Shown here piece by piece: positions 30,931-45,504 of a stretch of DNA of 64,000 nucleotides. The DNA is from Dromaius novaehollandiae (taxonomy: Eukaryota; Chordata; Aves; Casuariiformes; Dromaiidae), in NCBI RefSeq assembly GCF_036370855.1, contig NC_088102.1, forward strand, positions 18,581,001 to 18,645,000, written 5' to 3'. The notes beneath the pieces are model-generated. The model saw only the letters and a program-made list of their open reading frames with translations. It was not told the DNA's origin and made no database searches. Numbering within the stretch: position 1 is the first letter of the stretch; the number at the start of each line of letters is the position of its first letter. Both the position numbers and the translations under genes were made by a program.

Positions 30931-33900
30931 ATATTGCAGAAGGTACCTGAGAAAGTTCTTTGTGTACCTGGCATAGTTTGAAGTCTCTTTACTAATTCAG
31001 GAGTCGTGACTTGAGAGGTCTAGGCACACAGGCTGAATGTGTGTAGCTTTTTCTAGCATGTAGGTTTGATCTGAGAAGGGTTTCGGAGTTGACCGTTGAA
31101 AGCGCTTACTCTGCCTTAATGTACTGCACTTGGGGAACGTCGGCTGACACTGTATCTCATGATATTGGCCAGATGTGTTATTTCTCTCAACATTTGACAC
31201 TTTCTGGTGAGGTGACATTCTTCGTCATGTTTCAAGAAAACGAGGAAGGAGCACGTGAAACACAAGCAGATAAAATAAGCACCTGTGCTGGGCACATCTG
31301 TGCTGTAATGCTGGGGAACAAACGCTCTTCTGTCAGGTTATCTTCTCTCTCTCTCTCTCCGTTTTTGAGTTCAGCAGTCCCCAAACAAAGGTCTGATTTG
31401 TCTTGGTGGAATTTAACTCTCTTGAGAAGGAGTTCTGCCCTGCATGGGATCAGAGCAGAAACTGCCACTATTTCCATACTGTGCAAATACTGCACAAATC
31501 TTAGCTAGGATTCCCTCTGCCGAGAGAAATCCTATTTGGAAGAGAACCACGTGTTTTAAGAATGGCTTCCAAAATGACGCTGTTAGGGTTTTGTTGGGCG
31601 GGGGTCATTTAATTCCAAGTAAAACTCCCTTAGCCTGTGACTTTTAGTTCTCTTTCCTGCGAACTGTGGTGCTGGGGCTATTTTGGTGAGTATGCGAACA
31701 AAACGGGAGCCTGCTCTGTCCTGCAGCACCAGGTTGTCGGCTTACTGACCTCATGGAGGGTCCCAGGGATGTGGTCCGTGGAGCGGAGGAAGTGTACGTT
31801 TCTCAATCTAAATGCACTTTTAGGAAAGTAATTGGCAGAGCCAGGCCCAGAACGTGGAAGCAGGTTCAGTTTGTGTTGAGCTGTTCGATCCTCTCCCCGC
31901 GGCGGTGAATTGGTGGGGATTTATGAAGCATCTCGTTTTGTCTGGTCAGAGTGCTCAGTCACGCTTGCTTGGGAGGGCTCGAGTCTGTCCTTCCTCTCCA
32001 AGGCAGCAGCTTATTCTCTCCCTCCATCACACTCCTCACAAGGCTTTCCTTCCTCCTTGTCGGCAGGCTTCAGTCTTTGCACTCTATAATTCATCAGTTG
32101 TGTGTGTGCAGCCCGGGTCCCTGGGCACTGCCTCGTGAAACTGAATCTTTCATGGTAGAGCTGTCAACGAAAAAAAGTACTTGAATGAGGCATGTCTGTA
32201 GCAGAGACAAAATACTAAATCCTGAGCTGGTTGTTCAGAAGAATGGTTTACCCCAGCCCCACGTTTGCTCTGTCAGACCACACTGCAAATGTGAGTGCAC
32301 TTTGAGGGAGTTTCTCCCCTTTGAAGAGTGCTAACAGGCTAAAAACAGGTGCTTTAAGAGACATGATTTGTGTTGAGTATTTTGTCTGTAAACAGTGTAG
32401 TTGTTCTTTTTTTTGAAATCATGTTGTTTAATGTGCTGGTGACTTTTCCTACTTTCTGCTCGTAATTTTTTTCCTGTGTTATATATGGCTAAATACATAT
32501 ACTAATATGTCTTTTTTTACAGCAGAAGGAAATAGTTGAAAGGATTCTTCAGAAAAAAGATCTTCTGTATTGCGTGTTGTAATGTTTAGTAATGACTCTC
32601 ACTGTCTAACCTTGATAAAGTTATCTGCGCATTGGGGTAACTGGTTAATAGCTGACAGAACAAACGATGTCCTGGATGATTAATGGCCCTGGAAGGAAAC
32701 GATATCGTAAAGGTCCATTTGTGCCATGCCACTCCTTCCCCATCTGCAGGGACAGAGCGCTGTACTTATTTCTCCCTGCCACTCCTAAATTGCTTTTGCA
32801 GTTACCAGAAATGGTATAGTGGCTTGGCTTATATTTTATCTTGCTAGCATGGTTTCATTACAAGGGCAGAAAGTATCACCCTTTGTATAGGTGGGCTGTG
32901 AAATGTTGCCTGCTTGGCAATATACTGTGTTGTTAATGAGTCCAGTAATGACCGCTTAAATGTGACTGGCTAGGTTGTTTCTTAAATATCTGCGTTTCAG
33001 TGCAATTCTTGAATATTTTCTTGTAGTTTAGAAAATGCAGAGATGAATGTAAGTCCTAATGACTGTTGCTCTTTTACTCTGTCTGCATGTTGTGCATCTG
33101 TGTCTAGATGTTTCAGTGAGGGTTGGCTCTCGCTATCCCTTTGTGGTGCAAAAACTTGTCTCTGTTTAGGAGATTGTATTGCCTGGGGATCCAACCCCTC
33201 TGTCACTGGAGTCTGGTATCAATGCAGCCAGTATTGGCTGTCCCCTTGCTGTCAGCTGAATGATGAGAGAGCAGCACAGGGTAATGGTGAGGTTACTCAA
33301 GCACAGGTTGATCAGTATGTTTTGTTTCACAGCAGAGGCCCTAACCATCTAGGTGGTTTTGGTAGACAGGCCAGCTGAATAGACCTGAACGTGACCAGCC
33401 CACGATCTCAATGACTGTTTGTTGCAGATGCATAGAGAAAGCATCAGATACAAAGCAAATGTGCTCACCTTCCCTTGGCAGATGCTCTTGCACTCTGCCA
33501 GTGGTTTAGAAACTCCCATGGCAGAGGTTGCATCCATGACACTGTGTTTAATAGCTACAGGTGCATGTGTTCTACATAAACTTTTTTAATGTGCTTTTGA
33601 ACTTGCTTTTGTTTCTGATGTCACAGGAACATAAAGAGGGTATCAGTGTAAGTTGGTTGCTCTGTAGTTTTGCTGTGACTAAGACAAAAGAAAATATAAA
33701 GTTGCTTCTGGTGTTATTTAACCCATAAAGAAATAGGCATTTCTAATTTTTAAATGTATGCATACGTGTTCATTTTACTAAAATACCCTGGCTCTTGATC
33801 AATTTAAAAAATAAAATCATTTCAATCAAAAAGTTGCAAGAAATTCAGAGGTAGAAAGTTCTTCCCCCCAAAAGAAAGGACTTCTTTGATAAAAATGAAA

Positions 33901-36900
33901 AAGCTTGCAAAAGAAGTGGGAAGAGGAGGAACCAGAAGTTGGGCACAGCTCAGGAGCCGTATTATAACTTGGTTCTGAATCACAGATTAGCATGCACTAG
34001 GCCAATTGTGGAACATAAACCCCCCTCGTAAGTGTCTAGATCCACAGTTGCTGCCCGGCTATGTTAGGTGGTAACCTAGCTGAGGAGTAGTCTCCAAAAT
34101 TGGAGTACAGTGCTAGTACTGTAACAATGACACCAACTCTCTGTCTGTAGTCTTTATGCCATACGTAGAATTCATATGCAAATAAAATCTGCAGCTTTTG
34201 TCTGATACTGAGGGCGTTTAATCTTTCTGTTGTTTTTTCAGTTAACATAGCTTTTCTGTAGTTTGAGGTATGGCTTTAAGAGTTGCCTCAGTACAGCATT
34301 CTTTCAGTGTTGAGTAAAATAGATTTTCTTTGCCAGTCAGCATTTAAATACATAGTTGAATGCACTTAGAACATCCTCATGATTTTAGAGTTCTTGTGCT
34401 GTCTGGATGGTGGATGCAGCCACACTTGCCTGCTGGTAATGTGCTGACTTAAGATGTTTCCGCCACACAGGGCTCCCCCATTAGTGTCCCGTGTGAGATA
34501 GTCTGGGCAAACCACGCTATCAGAGACTCTTTACAAGGCCCCCTGGTATGATAGAGGCATGTGTGAAGTTCAGCATTTAGATATGCTTGCTAGTTGGAGG
34601 GGTGGGAGGAGGAGGATAGAGGGAGCTTGTTCGGAGGTTGCCTGTGGTGCTGCTCTTGTTCTGCCGACAAAGAGGCAGCTTAATTCACTGGAGCTGTCAA
34701 TCTGGTAGTTTTCAAGCACTGAAAGAAAAGTCCTGTTAAAGTCCGTCTAAGCGTATGCATGGGAGTAAGGGAAGGAAAAAGGAAATTAAGAAATCCTGTT
34801 ACTTTAATGAAAGGATAATAGCTAAAAAAAATACTTGTAGTTGCTGACCTGCACCCCATATCTGAACAGAAGAGAGGTGAAAGCATAAGGGCACAAGTAG
34901 TAGTGCCAGCGCACTGCGTTAGGGCACCATGTGCTGTGCAAACAGGATGTGATGATAAACTGACTGCAGCTTTTGCCATGCAATAGAAGTTATTATCTTC
35001 AAAACTTCTGCTACCTTTTAAAGCTGGTGTAATCTTTGGGGAGAAAATGTTTTGTTTTACACCTTTAGCTGTCCCTGGTCACATAGACTGCAAGCAGTAA
35101 CTGAGGCTATTGGAGGAAGAGAGACTTATCTGCAGGCAGGCAGACAGTAGTGGGGATTACGTTTTGACTGTGGGGTTTGACGTTTTAATGTGACCTTTCC
35201 TTCTGTCCTGAGGAACAGATGGAAGTCCAGGGATTCCGTTCAGGTTGGAGTGAATTTTGGAGGCAGTAGGTTATTTTGGCATTTTTCCTGGCCTTTATAA
35301 AATTTAGCATGCTTCAAGGGACAGAAAATATAAGCGTGTTGCTAGTTGGGGGTTGAAGCTCTATTTTCTCTTTCTTTCTCTTTCTGATGCTATATTAGGC
35401 CTGCAGTTCTCAGCATCTGAGAGATTTTGTGCTTCGAGTTGTTTTGTTTGCAACTCAGTAGAGAGTGAAAGTTTCTGTTCGCTGCCTTACCATCAAGTTT
35501 AAATTGCTTTTGTTTTGTACTAGCTTTGTTTCCCTTTCTCATTCCTTTGTTAGTGCAATGTGGTAATAGCTGTGCTCTTTATATATTGTACAGGACATTG
35601 ATCTTCATCTCTGTTGCTTACTAGTGATGGATTTTCAGATCGCACTTCTGCTCGATACAGAACTTTCTTGTGGATCAGAACTTGCTTTTCTGTGGAAATA
35701 ACAGTGGATCTTATCACTGCCTGGTCTAAATATAATTTGAAGCTTTTTTTCATTCATCTTTTCCTTAAAGCATGTTATAGGTTATCTGTGATTCTGGATA
35801 CTGTAACCAAACCAAATGGATTTTTAGTATATAACTGCAAGCATCTCGGAGAGGGCTCTGGAGAATGGAGAAGACTACTTGATTGATGCTGGTCCGCTGC
35901 TGTGTTTTAATTGTGAATGTCTCGTGGATGCTATGATGGGATGTTAGTGCCCTTACTTAAATCAACTGAGTCTGCAGTTTGGAGCCCAAATTGATGCTGG
36001 AAGGAGCCAGAAGTGATTTGAATGAGAAAGGCATTGGGTGATTTGGGGGAATTTGTCTTTTTTTTTTTCTCTAAGTAAAATAAACTCAGATATATAGTGC
36101 AGTTGGCTATCATTTCCATGTCCGTAGCATGATAGTATTAAACATGACAGTATTAAATGGTGTGCAGTGGAACCACGTGAACTGTGCAGACCACCAGCTC
36201 TTCTGGTGAAAGCTTTTCCTCATTTTTGTGCTGTTGTACTACTGTGTGCCGTGGTTTCCTGGCTGGCCTAGTACCCCGTTTTAGCTCACAATAGATATTG
36301 TTTGGGTGGGGGTTGGCACAATATATTTGTGCTGTGATTTGATCTCTTTTTGTCTCAAATAATCAGTTAAAATTTAGTGCTTTATCCCATTCCTTTGGGG
36401 CAAGTTTTTCTCTAGCGTTGTTACAGTGGTAATAAAATAGTGTAGCTCTAATTGCAAGAGATTACTGAAGACAAACTATTTTAGGATGTTTCTCTTCTGT
36501 CTGGCTGTGGAACAGAGCTTTGGAAACAGGAGACTGGGGAGGCTGCGCCTTCAGTCTGACTCGCTGTGGCTGTTCTTACAGTTTCCCTGATTTTCCTTTG
36601 TTTCTAGTTTCTCCTCTTTGTCATTATGAAAAAAGAATTGTAGAACCAGACAGGAGAGTTTTCTTAAAACAGAAAATCTTATTTCTCAAACGATAAAACA
36701 TTGGTAGAGAATTTACTACAACCAACATGTAGTTTCAAATGACACTTCTTTGAGATATCAGCTTCGATACCAATCAGCTATGGAAAAGTGTATTTCCCCC
36801 TTGCCCCCCAACCCCAAATGACACTAACTACAATTGAGAGTCCTTAAATAAAATACTTGGTATTGAGCTTAAGCAAGTAATTTGGAAACAAAGTCATTTG

Positions 36901-38035
36901 TTCTAAGGCAGCTTTAGCACTCATTTCTTCTTGGGCAAAGCTGTTCTCTCATGTGGAAACTTACGGACCTTGGCCTAATCCAGTTCCCTGTGAAGCTGTT
37001 GGAAATCTCTGTAGTTGAATTCACTGGAACCTGGATATACCTGGGTTCGGATTTTTTTTTCCTTTCTTTTTTTTAATGGAGAACCTGAGAGATGGAGTTT
37101 GAAACGGTGTTTGCTCGCAGTGGCACAAGTTCAGTGCCGCTGTCATCAGCAGGCCGGGGACCAACACTTGGAACTGACTCGTTCTTCCGTTGTTGCTTGA
37201 TGAATGCTGAGAGTAGGCATTTAAAGCATGTAATGACTTGATAAAAATGATTGGTGGCCAAGAATCAAAAGTGCGGTAGGTAGTAATTAAAGCACGCTAC
37301 CACAATTCCGGTTCACAGTGTGTGCTGAATGCCTGCTTGGCCCAGAGAAGTATCCGGTAGAGTAGTCTGAAATGTTTTTGTAGGGCCAAACGTAGTATTT
37401 GAGTTTCCTGTTCCCTTGGTAGTGCTGCTGCCGCCACCTTTTCTTATGTTGAGTGATAAGTGGGTGTGAAAGCTCCCTGTAAGAATAGATTTTAGCATAC
37501 TTGCTGCTGGTAGTGAAAGTTGGAACAAAAAATGTTTATTTGTGGAAAATGCATGTGGTCTGTGTAAAAAAAATCTCCCTGTTCCCTCACATCCTCCCCT
37601 TTAAATCAAAGCAGACTGCCAGTTGTTGGGGGCTGCCCCAGGCAAAATGGAGCAGGCTGGCAGTGCTGTTAACATTACAGAGAAGGAAGCTTGTGCTGGA
37701 GAATGTTTTCAGTTAAATATTATTCAGTCTTTAAGACAGTAATGTCTGTGTGTGGGTGTTTTCAGCAGCCAGTTTGGCTTCGAGGAGGTAATTGTTGGAG
37801 CCTTCTCTAAGGACGGGGATGAGGGTTCTGTTTTGGTAAAGCCTGACCCCCTTATGATGGAGTAAAAAACTATTAAAGAGTTAACTTTATTCCTTTTTTT
37901 TTTTCCCTCCCTCTCCTCTATATGTTTCTGTCTGAGTGTGAAAATTCTTTTCTTAGGTTTTCCCTCCCCTCTAACAACTTCAGGAAATTAAATTGTTTAT
38001 TCAAAATGTCTGCCGTCGGTGTTGGACGCCCACAC

Positions 38036-38049
38036 GAGCTCGGGAGCTC
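38036..38049. repeat. GAGCTC duplicated palindrome
   Basis: Two GAGCTC hexamers, each itself palindromic, are separated by GG, so the 14 bases can pair in several ways. They sit in a small CpG-containing spot inside the AT-rich intron. Confidence 0.7.
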
Positions 38050-38319
38050 GGAGACATTCCCGCGAGGCCAGTCCCAAAGAGCTGAGAGGTGGCTCTTTTC
38101 CTCTCTGCTGCAGGAGGATAGCTTGACTATCGGTGGTTTTGAAGCATGCTGCCCAAGCAGCTTTGAAATCAGGCTTAAGTCTAAGGTGTTCATAGATGAA
38201 CTGCCAACAATTGAAATGTATTTAAATATTTGATGCTTTCCATGTATTCGTTGGTATCTAAAACCACAGGTGGTGGGGGTGTTAAAGGAGTTTTCAAGTC
38301 AAAGAATAATCTCTGATCC

Positions 38320-38550
38320 AAGAGAGGCAGTAAAGTCTCTCAGATGAGGCATTGGCCTGGCACTCAGAATAGGGTTGACTCCTGGCTCTGTATTAGACTT
38401 TACTGTCACTAAAGCAAGTCAGTGAATTTCCCTCTATCTTTTTGTCACCTATCAAGTGCGGAAATAATAAAACACTCTCACAATGCTGTTGTATGGCTGA
38501 GCTGATAGCAAATTGCTCAAAGAGCTTTGGATCTCAAAGAAGAAACAAAG
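38320..38550 (+). mobile_element. MIR-type SINE (amniote CORE-SINE) fossil
   Basis: It shows a tRNA-like head with a B-box-like GGGTTGACTCCTGGCTCTG. A CORE-like region follows: CAAGTCAGTGAATTTCC, CTATCAAGTGCGGAAATAAT, GCTGTTGTATGGCTGA. The end AAGAGCTTTGGATCTC matches the AAGCGCTTTG word at MIR 3' ends. The order and spacing follow MIR closely. Such elements predate the split of birds and mammals. Confidence 0.75.
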
Positions 38551-41500
38551 TGTTAATTACTTCATCTTGGTAGTTGCCAGCAGCTCTTTATTCACATTAT
38601 TCTATTCCAAGCCACTGTTCAAAATTAAAATTTGACTATTCTCATTGATGATTTCTGTAAAAGAAATAATATCACTGAGCAAGTTGTTAGAGACCCCAAT
38701 GTTTTAATAATTTTTGTCGTCACTTAATTGCTTTAATCTCTCAGAGCTGTATAACTGGTAAACATTTTCAAGTTAAGTGCATTACTTTGATATAGGCTTT
38801 TGCTAGGCTAAGGTTTCTTCTTGCACTGATGTTTCTAACTTAGTCGTTCTAATATATGGTGAAAACGAAGCTGTAGTGTGAGAGGAGAGAAGGAGCCATG
38901 CGATCATGCAGAAGTCCAGTCCACCTGAGACAGTGGTAGTGATGAGGGATGTTTTCTTCCTTATGTTTTTCTCTGCCTTTTATGTGGGCATGCAAGGTCC
39001 AAGTAGGCCCTTGTAATTCCATAAAAATAGCATAGTTGCCATTTTCTAGGTACACGCAGAACCTAATGAAACACAGGAAGAAATGAAAATTTTGGAAGCT
39101 ACAAATAAATTTGAGCTTGATCCCAAACCCTCTGACCCTAATGAATTTTTTTTTTCTAGTGATGAAACCATTTATTGAACACAAGAACTTTGGAAAAAAA
39201 CTCTCATAAGGAGGAAATCTTCTAGCATCGTATCTAAAAAGGTGCTATACAACTTACTTGTTTAGCTGTGAAATGAAAAAAAAAGTGTTTCTCAGGAGTG
39301 ATTTGTTTTCCTTCACATATTTGGAGTTGTTTACTGTGACTGGCTCTTCAGGAAGTCTTTAATCCTTCATGTTTATTATACATGAGTTTATTTGTAATAA
39401 ACATGTAAAAGACTTGAATGATCAGCTGGTGAAGGGCTGTATCAGAAGAGAGTACCAGCTTGGTTTGTCATGCTTATTTAAAAATGAAAAGATCAGGTAC
39501 CACTCTGCAGCCTTTCTTTTTTTTTTTTTTTCTTTTTTAGAGGGATCTAATGTTTACCATTGTACCAGGGAACATTTTTTTCCCCTCTAAATGAGGCCTC
39601 CTTGAGGCCTCGTTGGAGATTTTAAGACTGCATAGTTAGCTTCTGGCAAATAGAATCATGTTGATGCATCCTGTAAAACGATGCTTGAGAAATAACATAA
39701 TATCTCTTAAGTGACTGGCAAGCAGCACAAAAAGTTATCAGTCTTCCTTTACAAATTAGGATGGTGTAGATGTGAATTCCCGGCCTGATCACATTCTGAC
39801 AGTGAAAGTGGAGGAGTGTAATCTGAACACTCCCAAGTGAAAACAAGAGAGGCAGAGGCAGGTAATTTGCTTGAGGTGAAGCTTGGTATTTAAGGTGGAC
39901 CCTGTTTATGTAGATTGTCTCATGTCCAGGATTGAGAAGAGTGAGTCTGCAGAATGAAGTGGGTTGCTGAAAGCTGCAAGGAGTTCTCAAGCATAGGTGA
40001 AAGTGTGTGCATGTGCAGCGTAAAACAGATGGAAGGCATTTTAGGACCATGTCACAAGGCCCTCTATGTCTTGGTTGCTTTTCAAATGGGCAGTTGTGAG
40101 CATCATCTAGGAAGGAAGACAGAAATGTTGATCAGAGCAGGCTGCCTGCTGCATGAAGCTCCGAGCCAGAGTAAGCACCATTCCTCACCTGAGGCAAGGC
40201 TCATGCATCTACTTACTTTGGGGTGTTGTTCCTACTCCTGCTCAAGGAACTTCGTGTTATTGAATTGTCCTGCTGTGGGAAAGACTTTGTTTTCTGCCAT
40301 TATTTCCTGGATTACTTGGGGACTCGTGTTGATTTCTCTTGCGCAGCGTAATGCATATGGGTTTCAGAGATCATTATTATGAGTGATCTCATTGTAAGCT
40401 GACATTGTAAGCTTGACTGTATCTTGCAGTGTTCCCTTAGGGATAAATACACGTGGCCTGTCAGAGGTTGCTGTTGTACTCGTTCACTCCCTCGTTTGCT
40501 TTCTTGTTTGCTCTCGTTTGCTCTATATCTCTCACCTCTCAGAGCAGTTCTTTTTGGGGTGGGGATTTTTTTTTGCAATGAGGGAAGGAGGTTTTCATGT
40601 GGTATTTCCTTTTGGCTACAAGCTGTACTGTAGTGTGGAGAGAAGCCATGGATGAGGGGATTGTAGGACAGCAGGTTGTATATTCCAGGCAATGAGAAAA
40701 AGATGAATGAGATACTGTATCCAGGGCTTTATGGAAAGGAGAGAGCTAGAAGAGGACCAGTTTGATCCTTAATCTTGTCAAGACACCTGATGCATGCTGT
40801 CAGGTTAGATGTTGAAAGGAGAAACTCAGGGAGAGTGAGGGAAGGATCAGGGCTTGAGTGCTCAGAGGAGAGGGGGAAATATTTGAGCAGACTCCACAGA
40901 CCTGCAATGCTTTGTACCAGAGTGGACCTGCTGTCTGCAGAACTTCTGGTCTGGGTCCTGTCTTGGCTTGGACTAGTTCTTGTGAAAGAGCAGTGAGTTT
41001 GCAGAAATGGTGTACATAGCAGGCCACAGCAATACTTGTGACTTGGAATGATAGACATCCTGCATGTTCACCTGAACACTAACCTTTTGTGCTTGATTAT
41101 CTGAACCATTTCTGTATGATCTCACTTGTGTTGAGCAGACCTGTGACTGAGATCAGCTGCGCATTTGTCCATTAGGCAGGTATGAGGTAAAGAGCTGCTG
41201 GAGTTCCCACTCTGAGCTGACTGCTTGCTGAGGGTAGTAGTCCAGGATGGCTAATCCAACTATCTCCTTGAGCAGTAGGAAAGAAGCTATGAAATTCAGG
41301 GGTGTTGTTGCTGTATAGGCGCCAGTTTATGGTCGAGGACGTCTAAAATGGCCACTGCCATCCAGAAGCTCTGTCTGGAGGATAGAAAGAGCCAGGACTA
41401 CAACTGCAACTTTGTCTTGCATCACTGGAGGGAGAGAGTAGCTGGGATGGTTGCACAGTAACCCTCTAGACGAGGATGGAGAAGACTGAGGACTGTTCAG

Positions 41501-44500
41501 CCCACCGTCTTTGGGTCCCAGAATAAGCGGATGGCTTTGTTCCATTTTTTAATAACAACAGACAGAGGCAGCGGGTACTGTGATGAGTGCTGAGGGACTG
41601 AAGTGGAGAAGTTCCTTCTGCAGAAGAGGAGGACAGGACAGATGGGCACAAAAGTGGGCAGGGTAACTGGTGAGCCTGTGGGATGCAGCCCGCAGAAGCC
41701 TTACTGCTCTGTGGAGGATTGAAGTGGGAGAGCAGCGAAGTAGGTGGGAGAATAAAGAGCATCAGCTGAAATACTGAAAGCCAGTGTGAGAGGCAGAGGT
41801 TGGAGTTGTGGCCTCCTGTTATTGTGTAGTGTAGGTTGAGGCACTGATAGAAAACTTGGTATGTCCTCTGTAGAGGTTATCAGCACGTTTATTTTGAGGT
41901 CACCTGTTTGCTATATGAAACCTATACATTGAAAAATTGAGTTCTAACTTTAGCTCTTTAAAAGCCCTTCATATCTGGTCTTATGGTACAAATACAAACT
42001 TCTGCTAAAAGGAAAGTTTCTGGAGTGGAAGACACGTTAGGGTAGCACTCTGCAGCTGCAATTGTTTGATCATGTCAGTTCTTGGAAAATCTGTTAAGCT
42101 AGTCATTCAAGAACACCTTAGTAAGCTTCTCCAGCATAATTACTGGGAAGTAACTATCATTTCTTGCATGTTTGTATAAAGGGTATGTAGCAAGTGGAAG
42201 AGTCACTGGATAAAACACCATGGTCAATATGATTTGAATGTGTGCATGTGGGAGGAGCTGTCTGAGTAAGGTTCATTTTCAGATAAGTCCAGTTAATCTT
42301 TGTACAGGTATTAAATGATCTGCCATGATTTTGCTTTTAGTGTCATAGAAAAAACAACAGAGAAAGATTGCTGTTATCCCAGAGCAAAGCGTCATGGCAC
42401 TGTAATGCCTTTGCTTGACTGATTTTTTTTGATAAGGACCTGCAATGGGAGATGGCAAAAATCAGAGAATTTGGCAGGTAGTTCTGCCTTGTAAAAGTGA
42501 TTTGAGTGAAGTTCGCTTCCAGAGGGATCTTATCGAGGATAGAAGCCTGCAGTGTTAATCTTAGAGCTGTCTGGTATAATAGCAAACCTGTGCCTTGCAT
42601 CTCAAGGGGCAGCACCTTATAAGAAGGAGCTCGTGCAGCTCCTCTGCAAAACCCAGAAAAAAGGAAAAAAGCAGTACTGCTGTGTGAGTGTCTGTAATGG
42701 CAGGCATCATTCACAGCTTCTGTTGCCTGTATTCTCCTAGCACGTTCATCATTGCTGTAGGTGTTTGAGTTGAGTTCTGATGCCTGACAGCATAAGCATA
42801 CCATGCCTACTTACACTTTTAGAAAGGTGCAAGACCAGTGATGTTCGACTGGCTTGGTGCCTTAACTCGCAACACGAGAAATGTGTTGCTGTAGGTGGAG
42901 AGAGACATTAGATAACGCATCTTGAGCAACCTGTTAGTTGTCCACCAAGGCAGTGGAGAAATTTGAGGAAGAAGTGGGAAGAAACCTATACTTGTTTATG
43001 AAACAGCCCCAGGTTATTTTATGTTGTGTTTGTAGTTATTTCATCTCTCTCCTGCATGGACAGAGTGGGGAGTTTAAGGGCAAGCTTAGCGTACATGTAA
43101 CTTTAGAATTATCTGTAATCACTTTGTTCTTGAGATAGGATGCAAGACTGTTGGTTAGGGCCTTAGATACAGCAGATTATTTTACAGAGAAATATTTGAA
43201 AAAAGAAATCTTACTGCATTTAGAATATTCAGTTTTCGTTTTGTATTTTCACTTATGACTCATACATTCTTTCTTAGTTCATGGCTTAAGATGGCCAAAA
43301 TGGCAGTTTCAGATTTTTCTTTCATTTCCAAATTGTCTGTAGCCTTTTTTCTAAGGATGTGAATAGAGAAGTTACTTCTCACCAGGGAAAGTCTCTCTGA
43401 AAAATTCAAGCCATGACCTAAGTAGCTTTTTTTTTTTTTTTTTTTAAAGAACACCACAATGCAAAAGCAGTGGAGTAAAATCATAAACAAATGTTCCAGC
43501 ATCGCTTCTGACTGAACATTCTCAAGTAAGAAGGGGAAATAAATAAAGCTGTGCTGTACCCCTGGAGCAGGGTCTGTGACATAAGTGCAAGCACTTTGCT
43601 GCTGGTGTGAACTCCACCCTGAAGTTAAGTTGTAAGCTGAACTGTAGGTGTTATGCCTGACCAATATGCAGGCCAGTGCTTTCAAAGTTGACTTGCAGAC
43701 TTTCAGCACATAAACAAAATTAAATAACTCGTTGGTTCAAAACATTTGCATTTTTGTTGTTTACACTAAAGCTGGTCTTGCCTCAAAGGCAGGCCTCAAG
43801 AGAGGATTCTGCTGCAAAACCAAGGCTAGTCTCGATACTGTTAGACTGACACTGTTGGGCTGTTGCTGGAGTGGGAAGGTGGGAGGAAACAGTGCAGCAG
43901 CCATGCGCCCGATGCTTGGCGGTCTGGATCCTTGCAGGTCCCAGAAGTGCTTGCTGGGAGTGGGGCTGGAGTGCTGCTTGCCTGGTGCCTGTCTCGGGGC
44001 TGTGGCACAGGCACACGCAGGCCGGGGGGGAAAGGACTTCTCTTATGCTTTGTGGATGGTGATGCCAGAATTCACGTGGAGGAAGAAATGTAGGTGTTCA
44101 GATTAGTCTTGAAAAAAAACTATAATCCTGGCTAGTTTTTCACTCTTACCTGGAAACCAACTAGAGAAAATAATTAAGAATGATGTAGTGTTTCAGTGGG
44201 ATGTGAGGATGTGGTCCAGATGAGGTGGTGACTATTTATGGCCTCTTAGAGAAAGTAAAACTTTCCCAAGGTTCTGGTTATCTCTCTCTGCCGCCACCCC
44301 CCCCTTTTTTTTTTTTCAGTTAGCACAGTTTTGTTGTTTCTGAGGGCTGAGAAGATTTTGAAGAGGAACATCTTTGTTAAATCTTAAGGTGATGCCTGTG
44401 TACTTCACGGCTTGCTGTGGCACCCTGGGTTATGTGCTGACCAAGCACAAAACCTTGCAAATCCAGGTAGGCAGATAATAGGTGCCTAGCGTGGGGTGAA

Positions 44501-45458
44501 GACAGCAGCGCTGCACGACTGTGTGCGAGGCAGTTGCGTCATGCTGGGTGTGCAGTGGTTTCATTCTCTATGAAACAGGGCTGATCGTTGGGGTCTGATG
44601 TACAAACAGCTGTAAAAATATGCTGCTGGAAAAAATACTCCTGGCCCAAGAAATCTTGCTATTGCACAGATAGATGTGTGAGTGCTGTGTAAAGTCAGGC
44701 ACTCAAACAAGGGTTTTTTCTGTCTTCAGAAATAAGAACTGATGAAAATATTCTGAGTAAATGTTATTCCTGCTTACTAAGAGAAGGAAAGTTGAATGTG
44801 CACATTTCTTTGTATATAAAATCCTAATAGTATTACATGGTCCAGTCATTCTCATGAACTGTGACTTGATGTATCTGGTCTTATGTGACAGCACACGGGA
44901 TGAATGAAAATCAGTTCCCCAGTGGATGTGGCTCTTCAGGGACTCATCTACGATACCCAGAGTTTTCAATACGGTTTGAAGCTGTTACTTTATGTGGATT
45001 TTTCCATGTATAGTTATTCTTTAATTCCCTGTATGCATGTATTTCAGGATTGCAGGGATTTGAAAGTTGTAACCTTTTTACAAGTCCCCTTTTTTTATGC
45101 TGATTGTTTCTCCAGTTAAGCCTGTGAAGTTAATTTTGGCAACACCTCTGAGCTGCAGCGTATGACTGCCCACTCTCTCTCCCTCCCCCTACCCCCCAAT
45201 TAAATGTCAAAGCCCCGAAGAGAGAACATAGGGAGCTAGCAATGTATATACAGTGATGGCCAATTTAGAAACCAACCCATAACGGAAGAAGCATCACTTT
45301 CTCCTTGCCATGTGTTGCATAGTCAGCAACAGGCTTGAAATCCCAGTGTGTGGTATAGCACCATCTCTGCAGTTTCTTATCTCTGATGTCTACAAACAAA
45401 AGAAATGAGCAACAGAAAATGAGTACACTTGTCCAAGGGAAATTTGTTCTGTGATCTG

Positions 45459-45504
45459 TTTAATCAAACATGTAATCAACATTTAATCAAACATTTAGTC
45501 AACT
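45459..45504. repeat. 23-base tandem duplication
   Basis: The units at 45459-45481 and 45482-45504 both begin TTTAATCAAACAT and match at 20 of 23 positions. Confidence 0.8.

Noticed and set aside
43427-43445. Poly(T) run as the tail of a minus-strand retrocopy
   Set aside because: The neighbouring sequence shows no gene-like frame or target duplication. The same holds for the A/T runs at 5123, 6127 and 58186.
39622-43709. Open frames of 142-153 codons in intron 1
   Set aside because: No motifs, no homology that I can recognise and no matched splice sites, and two overlap on opposite strands. In a 37-kb intron a few frames of this length are expected by chance.
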